Of a stretch of DNA of 64,000 nucleotides, positions 44,204 to 53,690 are shown one piece after another. Under the pieces are notes generated by a model that was not told the origin of the DNA, did no database searches, and saw only the letters and a program-made list of their open reading frames with translations. The translations under genes were made by a program, and so were the position numbers. The stretch's first letter is position 1; the number at the start of each line of letters is the position of its first letter. Origin of the DNA: Paenibacillus sp. GSMTC-2017 (GTDB taxonomy: Bacteria > Bacillota > Bacilli > Paenibacillales > Paenibacillaceae); NCBI RefSeq assembly GCF_016019935.1, contig NZ_JAECMT010000003.1:664208-728207 (forward strand), in the 5' to 3' direction.

Positions 44204-45055
44204 ATGAGAGTACTGGTTACTGGAGTTAATGGTCAACTCGGATATGATATTATGCGATGCTTAAATGAAATTGGCATGGAAGCTAGCGGTGTTGGATCTG
44301 AATTGTTAGATTTACTTGATTCAACAAAGACAACTAAGTACATTTTAAATTATTTACCGGATGTAATTATTCATTGCGCAGCATTTACTAATGTAAATGC
44401 TGCGGAAGAAGAAAAAGAAAAGTGTAGGGCGGTTAATTTTGGAGCAACAGCTACTATTGCTGTTGCTTGCAAAACAATAAATGCTAAGCTTGTTTACATT
44501 AGTACAGATTATGTGTTTTCAGGTTCAGGCAATGATCCTTATGAAACGGATTCAACAACAAAACCGTTATCCTTCTATGGCCAAACAAAATTAGAGGGGG
44601 AAAATGAAGTTCTACGTCTTGTAGATAAACATTTCATAATTAGAACATCATGGGCATTTGGTGAAAATGGGAATAATTTTGTGAAAACAATGCTTAATCT
44701 GAGTAAGGAACGACAAAAAATTGATGTTGTGTCGGACCAAATTGGTTCTCCGACTTATACAAAAGATCTTGCCCTGCTTATTATCGATATGATTAAAACA
44801 GATAAATACGGAGTTTATCATGCAACAAATGAAGGATATTGCAGTTGGGCGGAATTTGCTGCTGAAATTTTTCGGCAAACAGGATCCCAAACAAGAGTTA
44901 ATTTTATTAACTCAGAAGAATATGACACGAGTGCGACAAGACCAAAAAATTCGCGGTTATCAAAAAAAAGCTTAGATATCAATGGATTTAATCGTTTGCC
45001 AGAATGGCAAGATGCGCTTCATAGATATCTTATTAGTACGGATAATATTAATTGA
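44204..45055 (+). CDS. rfbD: dTDP-4-dehydrorhamnose reductase (RmlD)
   Basis: Last step to dTDP-L-rhamnose. 283 residues: GVNGQLGYD Rossmann motif, HCAAFTNVNAAEEE, STDYVFSG, YGQTKLEGE (Tyr-x3-Lys) and the RTSWAFGENGNNFV segment. AGGAG lies 8 bases before the ATG at 44204; an in-frame TTG at 44198 is within the spacer. Completes a full rhamnose-nucleotide pathway for the downstream glycosyltransferases. Confidence 0.95.
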   Translation: MRVLVTGVNGQLGYDIMRCLNEIGMEASGVGSELLDLLDSTKTTKYILNYLPDVIIHCAAFTNVNAAEEEKEKCRAVNFGATATIAVACKTINAKLVYISTDYVFSGSGNDPYETDSTTKPLSFYGQTKLEGENEVLRLVDKHFIIRTSWAFGENGNNFVKTMLNLSKERQKIDVVSDQIGSPTYTKDLALLIIDMIKTDKYGVYHATNEGYCSWAEFAAEIFRQTGSQTRVNFINSEEYDTSATRPKNSRLSKKSLDINGFNRLPEWQDALHRYLISTDNIN

Positions 45056-45104
45056 AAGCCTACAATTCAGTAGGCAAAAAATAATTATTGAGGATAGATG
45101 TGTT

Positions 45105-45878
45105 ATGAATAATTTTAAAAATATGTGGCGATATAAGGATCTACTACGTGAGTTTATAGTAAGAGATTTAAAGATCAAATATCGGCGTTCTTTTCTTGGG
45201 TATTTATGGAGTTTGTTAAATCCCCTTTTAATGATGTTAGTTTTAGTTGCAGTTTTTTCGAATATTTTTAGATTTGATATCCCTAATTTTCCTGTTTATT
45301 TGTTAGCTGGACAAATAATTTTTAGTTTTTTTGCTGAAGCTACCTCACTATCTATGAGTTCTATTATTAATTCAGGTTCATTGATCAAAAAAGTATATAT
45401 ACCCAAATATATATTTCCCTTATCAAGAGTCCTGTCTTCATTTGTATCACTTCTGTTTTCGTTGGCTGCAATACTAATAGTAATTATATCTACAGGTGCA
45501 CCTCTAACGGCTACAGCTCTATTATTCCCATTACCATTAATATATATTTTAATGTTTGCAATAGGTGTAGGCTTAATTATGTCCGTATTGGCAGTTTATT
45601 TCCGTGATATGCTTCATTTATATACAGTTTTATTATCTGCTTGGATGTATCTAACTCCTATTTTTTATCCTATTAATATGGTGCCTGATTACGTACGGGC
45701 AATTATTTATGCAAACCCAATGTATTACTATGTAGAAGCATTTAGAGATGTGGTTCTTTATAATCAATTACCTGATGCTCAAACGAATATATTATGTATT
45801 ACGTTTTCATTTGTATCCATTGCAGTCGGACTTTTTGTGTTTTATAAGAATCAACATAAATTTGTTTTGTATATTTAA
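45105..45878 (+). CDS. polysaccharide ABC exporter permease (Wzm/RgpC-like)
   Basis: 257 residues, six membrane helices, ABC-2 family. The N-terminal amphipathic segment LREFIVRDLKIKYRRSFLGYLW is diagnostic of polysaccharide/teichoic-acid export permeases (Wzm, TagG, RgpC). With the following ATPase it would flip a completed lipid-linked glycan across the membrane. The ATG at 45105 has GAGGA upstream; a longer frame from 44982 overlaps rfbD and is rejected. Confidence 0.92.
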   Translation: MNNFKNMWRYKDLLREFIVRDLKIKYRRSFLGYLWSLLNPLLMMLVLVAVFSNIFRFDIPNFPVYLLAGQIIFSFFAEATSLSMSSIINSGSLIKKVYIPKYIFPLSRVLSSFVSLLFSLAAILIVIISTGAPLTATALLFPLPLIYILMFAIGVGLIMSVLAVYFRDMLHLYTVLLSAWMYLTPIFYPINMVPDYVRAIIYANPMYYYVEAFRDVVLYNQLPDAQTNILCITFSFVSIAVGLFVFYKNQHKFVLYI

Positions 45879-45906
45879 AGGAATATGAAATGGAAGGATT
45901 AAAGCT

Positions 45907-46638
45907 ATGTCTGAATTCGCAGTAGAAGTATCAAATGTCTCAATGAGATTTAATTTGGAAAAAGAAAAAACGAATAGTTTAAAAGAATATATGATTAAAA
46001 TGTTGAAGAAGAAAATTAATCGCGAGGACTTTTTTGCATTAAAGGAGGTTTCTTTTAAAGTAGAAAAAGGAGATTCCTTTGCTATTATAGGTGCAAATGG
46101 TTCCGGGAAAAGTACCTTACTTAAAGTTATTTCTGGCATTTTTAAGCCATCAGATGGAAATGTGAAAATTAACGGCAGCATAGCCCCGCTGATTGAACTA
46201 GGAACAGGATTTGATGTGGAACTAACTGCTCGGGAGAACATTTTTCTAAATGGGGCTGTCTTGGGTTATTCTAAAAAAATTATGTTGCAAAAGTTTGATG
46301 AAATTGTTGAATTTTCTGAGTTACATGAATTTATAGATGTTCCCTTAAAAAACTTTTCATCTGGTATGGTAGCTAGATTAGGTTTTTCTATTGCTACATT
46401 AGTTAAGCCGGATTTACTAATTGTTGATGAAATATTATCGGTAGGTGATCAATCCTTCCAGGAGAAGTGCGAAAAAAGAATGGAAGAGCTAACTGCAAAT
46501 GGTACTACACTAATATTAGTTTCTCATTCAATTGATCAAGTGAGAAGTGTGTGTAAAAATGCAATTTGGTTGAAAAAGGGTGAAATGCTGGCCTATGGTT
46601 CTGTAAACGAAGTTTGCGAAGCATATATGCAAGGATAA
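45907..46638 (+). CDS. polysaccharide ABC exporter ATPase (Wzt/RgpD-like)
   Basis: 243 residues. Walker A GANGSGKST, the export-type signature FSSGMVARLGFSIA, Walker B LLIVDEILSVGD and the H-loop LVSHSIDQV are those of Wzt/TagH/RgpD ATPases. Only the nucleotide-binding domain is present; the C-terminal carbohydrate-binding domain of Wzt proteins that recognise a capped chain end is missing, suggesting export does not depend on terminal modification (inference). Confidence 0.92.
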   Translation: MSEFAVEVSNVSMRFNLEKEKTNSLKEYMIKMLKKKINREDFFALKEVSFKVEKGDSFAIIGANGSGKSTLLKVISGIFKPSDGNVKINGSIAPLIELGTGFDVELTARENIFLNGAVLGYSKKIMLQKFDEIVEFSELHEFIDVPLKNFSSGMVARLGFSIATLVKPDLLIVDEILSVGDQSFQEKCEKRMEELTANGTTLILVSHSIDQVRSVCKNAIWLKKGEMLAYGSVNEVCEAYMQG

Positions 46639-46668
46639 TCTATGTTTCTATAGTTGGGAGATAATGTT

Positions 46669-47532
46669 ATGTCAAAAGGGAAGACTGTGTTAGTCACAGG
46701 AGCTGGCGGATATATCGGGAGTAATGTAGTGACTAGTCTGTTGGATATGGGTATCAATGTAACTGCAATTAGTCATAAGACAACACACATTGATTCACGA
46801 GCAACTATTATTAGCTATGATATTTTTGGAGGAAGCGATAATATTTATGAGGAATTAGGACGTCCTGACGTATGTTTACATATGGCATGGACGGACGGAT
46901 TTGTTCATAATTCAGATTCTCATATGAAAAATCTTTTTTTTCATTATCAGTTTATTAAAAATATGATAAACGGTGGCCTTAAACATATTGCAATAATGGG
47001 TACAATGCACGAAGTAGGTTATCACGAGGGAGAAATAAATGAGAGTACCCCAAATATGCCCTATTCCTTATATGGTGTAGCAAAAAATAGTTTGAGACAA
47101 TCTATCGAAATTCTTTTAAAGGATCAAAATACTATATTTCAATGGATAAGAGCTTTTTATATTTATGGTGATGATCAAAGAAATAACTCCATTTTCACAA
47201 AAATAATACAAGCTGAACGTGATGGAAAAGAAAATTTCCCTTTTACATCCGGGAAAAATCAGTATGATTTTATTAATATTAACGATTTAGCACATCAAAT
47301 CTCACTTACTGTACTTCAGGATACTGTTAATGGAATAATTAATTGTTGTTCTGGTAAACCAATAGCGTTAAAAGATATGGTTGAAAACTTTTTATCCGAA
47401 AATGGTCTAAAAATAAAATTGAACTATGGTGCTTTTCCAGATAGACCATATGATTCACCAGCAGTATGGGGAAGTAATGATAAGGTGGAAAAAATATTGC
47501 AAGCTTCTAGAAACAAAGAGGGAGTAGTTTAG
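46669..47532 (+). CDS. NAD-dependent epimerase/dehydratase
   Basis: 287-residue extended SDR protein: GAGGYIGSN cofactor motif, Tyr-x3-Lys in YSLYGVAKN, and a C-terminal substrate domain. It probably modifies a nucleotide sugar used by the cluster; its product cannot be named. It does not resemble the rfb enzymes closely. The ATG at 46669 (GGGAG 8 bases upstream) is preferred over a TTG at 46654. Its stop codon directly abuts the ATG of the next gene, so they are co-translated. Confidence 0.85.
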   Translation: MSKGKTVLVTGAGGYIGSNVVTSLLDMGINVTAISHKTTHIDSRATIISYDIFGGSDNIYEELGRPDVCLHMAWTDGFVHNSDSHMKNLFFHYQFIKNMINGGLKHIAIMGTMHEVGYHEGEINESTPNMPYSLYGVAKNSLRQSIEILLKDQNTIFQWIRAFYIYGDDQRNNSIFTKIIQAERDGKENFPFTSGKNQYDFININDLAHQISLTVLQDTVNGIINCCSGKPIALKDMVENFLSENGLKIKLNYGAFPDRPYDSPAVWGSNDKVEKILQASRNKEGVV

Positions 47533-49437
47533 ATGATTGTAACAACTAAGAATAAAAGCATGAAAAGACTAGGGATTTTCTTATTCTATGATAAAGATGG
47601 TATTGTAGATGATTATATCCCTTATATGTTAGAGGATTTAAATAAAAATATTGACAAACTTGTAATCGTTTGTAATGGGAAATTATCAGTAGAAGGTAGA
47701 CAAAAGTTCGAAAAGTTATCAAGTAATATCGTTGTTAGAGAAAATAAAGGTTTTGATGTTTGGGCGTATAAAGAAGGCATGGAGTATATTGGATGGGAAG
47801 GCATTTCTGAATATGATGAGATGGTACTTATTAATTACACCATGTTTGGTCCATTGTATCCCTTTAAAGAGATGTTTGATGAGATGGGAACACGCAACAT
47901 AGATTTTTGGGGAATAACAAAACATTATGGTTCTGAGGATGATTGGACAGGCGGCAATATGAAATATGGTTACATCCCAGATTTTATACAATCATTTTTT
48001 ATAGTTGTTAGAAACAAAATGTTAACTAGCTATGAATTCAAAAAATACTGGGATACTATGAGACCGATTGGTTCGTATATTGAATCTATGGCATATCATG
48101 AAGGCGTTTTTACAAAAGATTTTTGTGACAGTGGTTTTATTTCTGATGTGTATATAAATACAGATGATCTTAAGGAATACACACAGGCTCCAACAACATA
48201 TACACCTCTTGAATTAATAAAGAGAAAATGTCCTATCGTTAAAAGAAAAGTGTTTTTTGATTATTATGATTATTATCTGCGTTATAATACTGGCGAAGTC
48301 GGATTAGAAACTTACGAATTTATTCGAGACAACCTAGATTATGATATGAAACTCATTTGGGATAATATTCTTCGCACCAGTAATCAAGCTGATATTAAGA
48401 AAAATATGCAATTGAATTACATACTCCCAACAAAGTTCACCGAAGAAAGACCAAATAAAAATGCTAAAGTTGCATTGATTATGCACTTATATTTTGAAGA
48501 TTTAATAGAAACTTGTTATACATATGCATCATCTATGCCCAATTATGCTGACGTGTACATTACAACTAACACTGAAGTCAAGAAGAATGCGATTATTAAA
48601 GTATTCGAAAAATTGGCAGTTAATAAAGTAGAAGTAAAAGTTATTGAGAATAGAGGAAGAGATGTTTCGTCCCTTCTTGTAGCTAGTAAAAAAATTCTAA
48701 TGGATTACGATTATGTTTGCTTTGCGCATGATAAAAAAACCGCTCAGATTAAGCCGTTCAGTGTTGGAGAAGCATTCATGTATAAATGTTTCGAAAATAT
48801 TCTTGGAAGTAAATCGTTTGTAGAAAACATTATTCATACGTTTGAGGATAATCCGCAATTGGGTCTGATGACACCACCTCCACCAAATCATGGGATATAT
48901 TATTCTACAATTGGGTTGGAGTGGTCCAACAATTTTAAAAACACTAAAGAACTAATGGAAAAGCTAGGGATGAAAAATGTTCCATTAGATTCAAACAAAG
49001 AACCAATTGCCCCATTAGGTACAATGTTTTGGTTTAGACCCAAAGCTTTGAAAACACTGATTGAGTACGATTGGGAGTATAACGATTTTCCAAAAGAGCC
49101 AAATGAAATAGACGGAACGTTATTACATGCTATTGAAAGAATTTATCCGTATGCTGCACAATACGAAGGATATTATCCAGGATGGGTAATGTCAGATAAA
49201 TTTGCTAAAATAGAAGTTACAAACTTGCAACATATGCTTCGACAGTTGAATGGAGCCATTTTTGAGAATGGTAGATATAGATACAAACATCTAGATGAAA
49301 TTGTATATGGAGTTCGAACAAGCATAACCAAAAATAAATCAATGAAATACTTTATCAAATCAAAATTGCGTGAAAATTTACCTCCTAAAATGGTTAATGT
49401 GTTAAAAAGATGGAAGAGAAAGGTTTATGGAAGATAG
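47533..49437 (+). CDS. RgpF-like rhamnan synthesis protein
   Basis: 634 residues, related to RgpF of streptococcal rhamnose-glucose polysaccharide loci. Two glycosyltransferase-like halves: the first with FLFYDKDGIVDDYIPYML and NKGFDVWAYKEGM, the second (from about 315) with ALIMHLYFEDL, ENRGRDVSSLL and CFAHDKKT, followed by GTMFWFRPKALKTL. The family is assigned to extension or branching of rhamnan chains. No membrane helix. It starts on the base after the previous stop codon. Supports a rhamnose polymer as the product. Confidence 0.85.
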   Translation: MIVTTKNKSMKRLGIFLFYDKDGIVDDYIPYMLEDLNKNIDKLVIVCNGKLSVEGRQKFEKLSSNIVVRENKGFDVWAYKEGMEYIGWEGISEYDEMVLINYTMFGPLYPFKEMFDEMGTRNIDFWGITKHYGSEDDWTGGNMKYGYIPDFIQSFFIVVRNKMLTSYEFKKYWDTMRPIGSYIESMAYHEGVFTKDFCDSGFISDVYINTDDLKEYTQAPTTYTPLELIKRKCPIVKRKVFFDYYDYYLRYNTGEVGLETYEFIRDNLDYDMKLIWDNILRTSNQADIKKNMQLNYILPTKFTEERPNKNAKVALIMHLYFEDLIETCYTYASSMPNYADVYITTNTEVKKNAIIKVFEKLAVNKVEVKVIENRGRDVSSLLVASKKILMDYDYVCFAHDKKTAQIKPFSVGEAFMYKCFENILGSKSFVENIIHTFEDNPQLGLMTPPPPNHGIYYSTIGLEWSNNFKNTKELMEKLGMKNVPLDSNKEPIAPLGTMFWFRPKALKTLIEYDWEYNDFPKEPNEIDGTLLHAIERIYPYAAQYEGYYPGWVMSDKFAKIEVTNLQHMLRQLNGAIFENGRYRYKHLDEIVYGVRTSITKNKSMKYFIKSKLRENLPPKMVNVLKRWKRKVYGR

Positions 49438-49476
49438 TTATTTTGAACATATTGCTATAGACGAGGAGTAGGAACG

Positions 49477-50895
49477 ATGGTTTTTAGTTCGTCCGTTTTT
49501 CTTTTTTGTTTTCTTCCTATTGTTTTAATAGTTTATTACTTGCTAAAAGTAGAGTATCGTAATCTGTTTTTACTTGTTGCAAGTCTTGGTTTTTATGCAT
49601 GGGGAGAACCAGGTTTTGTTTTAATCATCATTCTTTCTATTCTAATTAACTATATCTTTGGTTATTTATTGCATTACTGTATGCAAAGGTATAGTAAAGC
49701 GATTAACCGGGCTGTTATGTTAATTGGAGTTGCAGCCAATTGTGGTCTATTATTTTACTTCAAATATTATGATTTTTTCATTATTAACGTTAACAATATT
49801 ACCGGATTTGAGTTTGTAGTTCAGAATATCATTTTACCTATAGGGATATCCTTTTTTACCTTTCAAGGTTTGTCCTATATAATCGATATTTACTTAAAAA
49901 GAGTTGAAGTGCAGAAAAATCTATTGAAATTTGCTTTGTTTAAAGCATTTTTCCCGCAACTAATAGCAGGTCCAATTGTAAGATATGTTGATGTTCAAGA
50001 TCAAATGGATAATCGAGTTACCACTGTAGATGATTTTGCTTATGGTGTGAGAAGATTCGTAATTGGATTAGGTAAAAAACTTATTATTGCTAACACGTTG
50101 GGCCAAGTAGCTGATAATATTTTTGCATTACCTTATGATCAAAATACGATGGCTATCGCTTGGGTGGGAGCTATCTGTTATTCCTTACAAATCTATTTCG
50201 ATTTCTCTGGTTATTCTGACATGGCAATCGGTCTTGCTAGAATGTTTGGTTTTAGATTCAAGGAAAACTTTGATTTCCCTTATGTATCGCGGAATGTTAC
50301 TGAGTTTTGGCGTAGATGGCACATTTCACTATCCACATGGTTTAGAGATTACTTGTATATCCCATTAGGTGGTAATCGTACAGGTAATGTATACTTTAAT
50401 TTGTTAATCGTATTTCTCGTAACAGGTCTATGGCACGGCGCTGCGTGGAACTTTATAATTTGGGGATTGTGGCACGGGTTATTCCTTATTATTGAACGTA
50501 TAATTAAAAAGTCGAATTTCAAATGGAAGATACCACAATTTATTACTTGGTTTTTTACAATGATAGTAGTAGTTATTGGATGGGTTCTTTTCCGCGCCCC
50601 TGATATCAACTATGCTATTGGTTATTTAAAGGTAATGTTTGGTATTGTAAGTCCTACTAACGTAGGTTTCACTGTTTGGTACTACCTAGACCCAATAGTA
50701 ATTACAATATTGATTATCGGATGTATCGCATCATTACCGATTTCGAAATATATAAAAAATAATGTAGGGACATATGAAGAACATAGTACTATTAGTTTGT
50801 TCATTCAAAATGTTTATGTTGCAGTATTGTTGATTATTTGTATTATGTTTATGGCAACGTCAACATATAACCCTTTTATTTACTTTAGATTCTAA
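49477..50895 (+). CDS. MBOAT family O-acyltransferase (AlgI/DltB-like)
   Basis: 472-residue polytopic membrane protein of the MBOAT family. The diagnostic segments WRRWHISLSTWFRDYLYIPLGG and TGLWHGAAWNFIIWG (invariant His) are present. Such proteins move acyl groups, usually acetyl, across the membrane to polymers: AlgI in alginate acetylation, DltB in D-alanylation. There is no dltA/dltC nearby, and the next gene is AlgX/AlgJ-like, so glycan O-acetylation is more likely than D-alanylation. Confidence 0.92.
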   Translation: MVFSSSVFLFCFLPIVLIVYYLLKVEYRNLFLLVASLGFYAWGEPGFVLIIILSILINYIFGYLLHYCMQRYSKAINRAVMLIGVAANCGLLFYFKYYDFFIINVNNITGFEFVVQNIILPIGISFFTFQGLSYIIDIYLKRVEVQKNLLKFALFKAFFPQLIAGPIVRYVDVQDQMDNRVTTVDDFAYGVRRFVIGLGKKLIIANTLGQVADNIFALPYDQNTMAIAWVGAICYSLQIYFDFSGYSDMAIGLARMFGFRFKENFDFPYVSRNVTEFWRRWHISLSTWFRDYLYIPLGGNRTGNVYFNLLIVFLVTGLWHGAAWNFIIWGLWHGLFLIIERIIKKSNFKWKIPQFITWFFTMIVVVIGWVLFRAPDINYAIGYLKVMFGIVSPTNVGFTVWYYLDPIVITILIIGCIASLPISKYIKNNVGTYEEHSTISLFIQNVYVAVLLIICIMFMATSTYNPFIYFRF

Positions 50896-50907
50896 GGAGT
50901 TATGGAA

Positions 50908-52446
50908 ATGAAAGCACATAAGTTTTTTAATATTATGATGGCGGTATTTTTTTGTTTAGCCATTTCTATACCCTTAATAGCTGTAAATAAAACACCGGGA
51001 AAAGTATCTACTTCCGAAAACAGGGTTTTGGCTCAATTTCCTTCATTTAATAATGAACAAGGTGGTTTAAACACTCATTTTATTAAAGAGTTTGAAACTT
51101 GGTTTAACGATAACTTGGGTTTAAGAGAAAAATTCGTTAAAACAAACACAATGATGCAGTATAAGTTGTTTGGCGAATTGACAAAACAGGATACTATGGT
51201 AGGAAAAGAAGGATGGCTTTACTATGTAACTCCAGAAATCATTAAAGATTACCAACATTTAAATTTACCAACTGATGAACAATTAGAACAATGGGGAAAA
51301 TCAATAAATCAAATTGATGATTATTTAAAATCGAAAGATATACCATTCATCACAATGTTAAATCTGGATAAGAAAACTATATATCCTGAGTACTATCCAG
51401 ATACAATTTTAAAAGTTGGTAATGTTTCTAGGACAGATTTACTTGAAGAATACTTTACTAATAAGACAGATTTGGATTTCTTTACTCCTAAAAATGCACT
51501 GTTAGAAGAGAAAAATAGAACAACCATCTATTCACCTAACTTCGATAACGGTCATTGGAATAGCTATGGAGCATTTATTGGTTATACGGAACTTATGAAG
51601 AAGGTTAGTTCTTATTATCCGGATATAAAAGTTTTAACATGGGCTGATATTAATACAAATGCTTATGACAGAACTACGAATATTTATGATGCTGTTACAT
51701 TTTCAGAGAAAGATATTTCTTTAAGTTTAAAGAATAAAAGCACTGCTACTCAAGTATTTGGAGTATTAGACAAACTAAACCTTTCTACAAGTTTGATGTC
51801 GGCAAGTTACCAGAATGAAGATAAATCATTGCCTAAAGTACTTGTTTTAGGAGATAGCTATCTTTATGGCTTTGTAACACCCTATCTTGCAGAAAGTTTC
51901 TCGGAAATGAATTTTATTTATACTGACAACATAGACCGGATAAAAATGTTAGTTGAGTATTTAGATCCAGATATGGTTATCTATGAAAATGTAGAACGCA
52001 GTTTTGATAAAACGATGAGTATTTTATCCACCTCAACGGAGTTCAGCACATTTAAAGATTATATCGAATTACCTATTTCTCAAAACGCAACAACGATGTG
52101 GATAGATTTTTTGAATGGTGCATATGTTGAACAACAGGATAATATCAATGTCGATAAGTCAACTAATGTAACTAGTATTAGCGGATGGGCTATGGATGCT
52201 CAGGCTCAAGATGTTGCAAGCAATATATTTTTGAAAGTTGGAGACAAGTATTATTCGGGGTCTTATGGCATAGCGAGAAATAGTGTGTCAGAACACTTTA
52301 ATAATCCTAAACTGCTAAATTCCGGTTTTGCTTTTTCAGTTCCTTCTTCTGAGTTAATCGAAGCAGGAAAATTTAGTTTTGTTATTATTTCAAAGGATGA
52401 AAAATATCAATATCATTCATCTGAATATAAAGTAATAGTTAAATAA
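50908..52446 (+). CDS. AlgX/AlgJ-like SGNH-type acetyltransferase partner
   Basis: 512 residues with one N-terminal membrane helix and an extracytoplasmic SGNH-like domain of the AlgX/AlgJ family: the nucleophile motif VLGDSYLYG (Ser about 310) and the DNGHWNSYGAFIGY motif with catalytic His are seen, so it is probably active. A separate about 130-residue C-terminal beta-rich region may bind carbohydrate. It would pass acyl groups from the MBOAT protein to the polysaccharide. The second of two ATGs (50908) has AGGAG 8 bases upstream. Confidence 0.82.
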   Translation: MKAHKFFNIMMAVFFCLAISIPLIAVNKTPGKVSTSENRVLAQFPSFNNEQGGLNTHFIKEFETWFNDNLGLREKFVKTNTMMQYKLFGELTKQDTMVGKEGWLYYVTPEIIKDYQHLNLPTDEQLEQWGKSINQIDDYLKSKDIPFITMLNLDKKTIYPEYYPDTILKVGNVSRTDLLEEYFTNKTDLDFFTPKNALLEEKNRTTIYSPNFDNGHWNSYGAFIGYTELMKKVSSYYPDIKVLTWADINTNAYDRTTNIYDAVTFSEKDISLSLKNKSTATQVFGVLDKLNLSTSLMSASYQNEDKSLPKVLVLGDSYLYGFVTPYLAESFSEMNFIYTDNIDRIKMLVEYLDPDMVIYENVERSFDKTMSILSTSTEFSTFKDYIELPISQNATTMWIDFLNGAYVEQQDNINVDKSTNVTSISGWAMDAQAQDVASNIFLKVGDKYYSGSYGIARNSVSEHFNNPKLLNSGFAFSVPSSELIEAGKFSFVIISKDEKYQYHSSEYKVIVK

Positions 52447-52512
52447 CTAAAATTCAAGCCATTAAAGAACTTGAATGAATACTAGTAATAAAGAAATAGG
52501 TGAAAAATGATT

Positions 52513-53451
52513 ATGCCATCTGTAAGTATTTGTATTGTCACCTATAACAGCGAATCAGAGATTGCAAACTGCCTGGAGGCAGTTTGCAATCAATCCCATC
52601 CAATTCAAGCGATCATTATTGTAGACAATGAGTCAAAAGATTCCACGCTTCAGACCATTGAAAGTTATGATAGCAGGAATGTGCCGCTGGAGATTATCAG
52701 TAATAAAAAGAACAATGGATTTGCTGGTGGACAAAATCAAGCTATCAAAGCTACGAATAGTGACTATGTACTTGTTCTAAATCCCGATGTAAATCTGGGT
52801 ACATTTTATATTGAAGAACTTGTTAATGCATTAGAATTGAATCGGAAAGCAGGAAGCGCAACGGGACAGCTAGTTTTTGCTTTAGACCCTGATGTAATTG
52901 ATAGTACTGGATTAACAATGGGTATTACTAGACAAGCTAAGGACCGAGGGACTGGAGATCAAATAAGTAAGTGGCAAGTGGCGGGAGAGGTATTTGGTGT
53001 TTCAGGTGCTGCTTCTCTTTACTCAAGACGGATGATCCAAGACGTATCAGTTAATGGTGAGTTTTTTGATGAACAGTTTTTTGCTTACAAGGAAGATGTT
53101 GATGTTGCCTGGAGAGCTCAGAAATTGGGATGGAAATCCCTTTATGAACCAAATGCAAAGGCATTGCATGCTAGGGGCTGGAAAAAAGGTAATAGAAAAT
53201 CGATCCCAGTATTTATTCGTCAGCATTCGTATATGAATTATTTCTATACGTTGATAAAAAACGAAAAGTTATCTACGTCTTCATTTTATCAACTTCCTCT
53301 AATTGCAGGAAAAGAAATGTTAAAGTTTGGCTATCTCCTATTTAGGGAACCTGCTGTACTTAATTGCCTACCGACACTTTTACGTACACTCCCCTCTATG
53401 TTCAAAAAGAGACGAATAATCGAGAACTTAATAAAAGAAAAACAAAGATAA
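52513..53451 (+). CDS. GT2 glycosyltransferase, rhamnosyltransferase-like
   Basis: 312 residues, GT-A fold family 2. VSICIVTYNSESEI start, VDNESKDST, the DxD-like LNPDVNLG, and the acceptor-side EDVDVAWRAQKLGW resemble WbbL-type rhamnosyltransferases. The C-terminal 70 residues are hydrophobic/basic, membrane-associated. Bases 52561-52590, about 50 bases into the gene, form a perfect 13-bp inverted repeat (see findings). The ATG at 52513 is better spaced from AGGTGA than that at 52507. Confidence 0.88.
   Translation: MPSVSICIVTYNSESEIANCLEAVCNQSHPIQAIIIVDNESKDSTLQTIESYDSRNVPLEIISNKKNNGFAGGQNQAIKATNSDYVLVLNPDVNLGTFYIEELVNALELNRKAGSATGQLVFALDPDVIDSTGLTMGITRQAKDRGTGDQISKWQVAGEVFGVSGAASLYSRRMIQDVSVNGEFFDEQFFAYKEDVDVAWRAQKLGWKSLYEPNAKALHARGWKKGNRKSIPVFIRQHSYMNYFYTLIKNEKLSTSSFYQLPLIAGKEMLKFGYLLFREPAVLNCLPTLLRTLPSMFKKRRIIENLIKEKQR
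52561..52590. repeat. perfect 13-bp inverted repeat inside the GT2 gene
   Basis: Arms ATTGCAAACTGCC and GGCAGTTTGCAAT are exact complements with a TGGA loop, within codons 17-26. No T-run follows, so it is not a classical terminator. Confidence 0.9.
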
Positions 53452-53690
53452 TCCTGTCGTACTACAAATAATAATTGTTTAAGTAATAATGGAGAAAAGG
53501 TCATTGATACAATCATGCTTGTAATTGTGTAATAAATTGGTTGACATTTTATACACTTGATAATGTGATATCTTTTTTATTCATCAAGTCGAGTGTAACT
53601 ATGAAATAAAAATTGGTTTTAAATAAAGACCGAGTTTGATACAATGTTGCTAGCGTCGAAATTTAATAGAATGTGAGTGAGATCGGCCCT

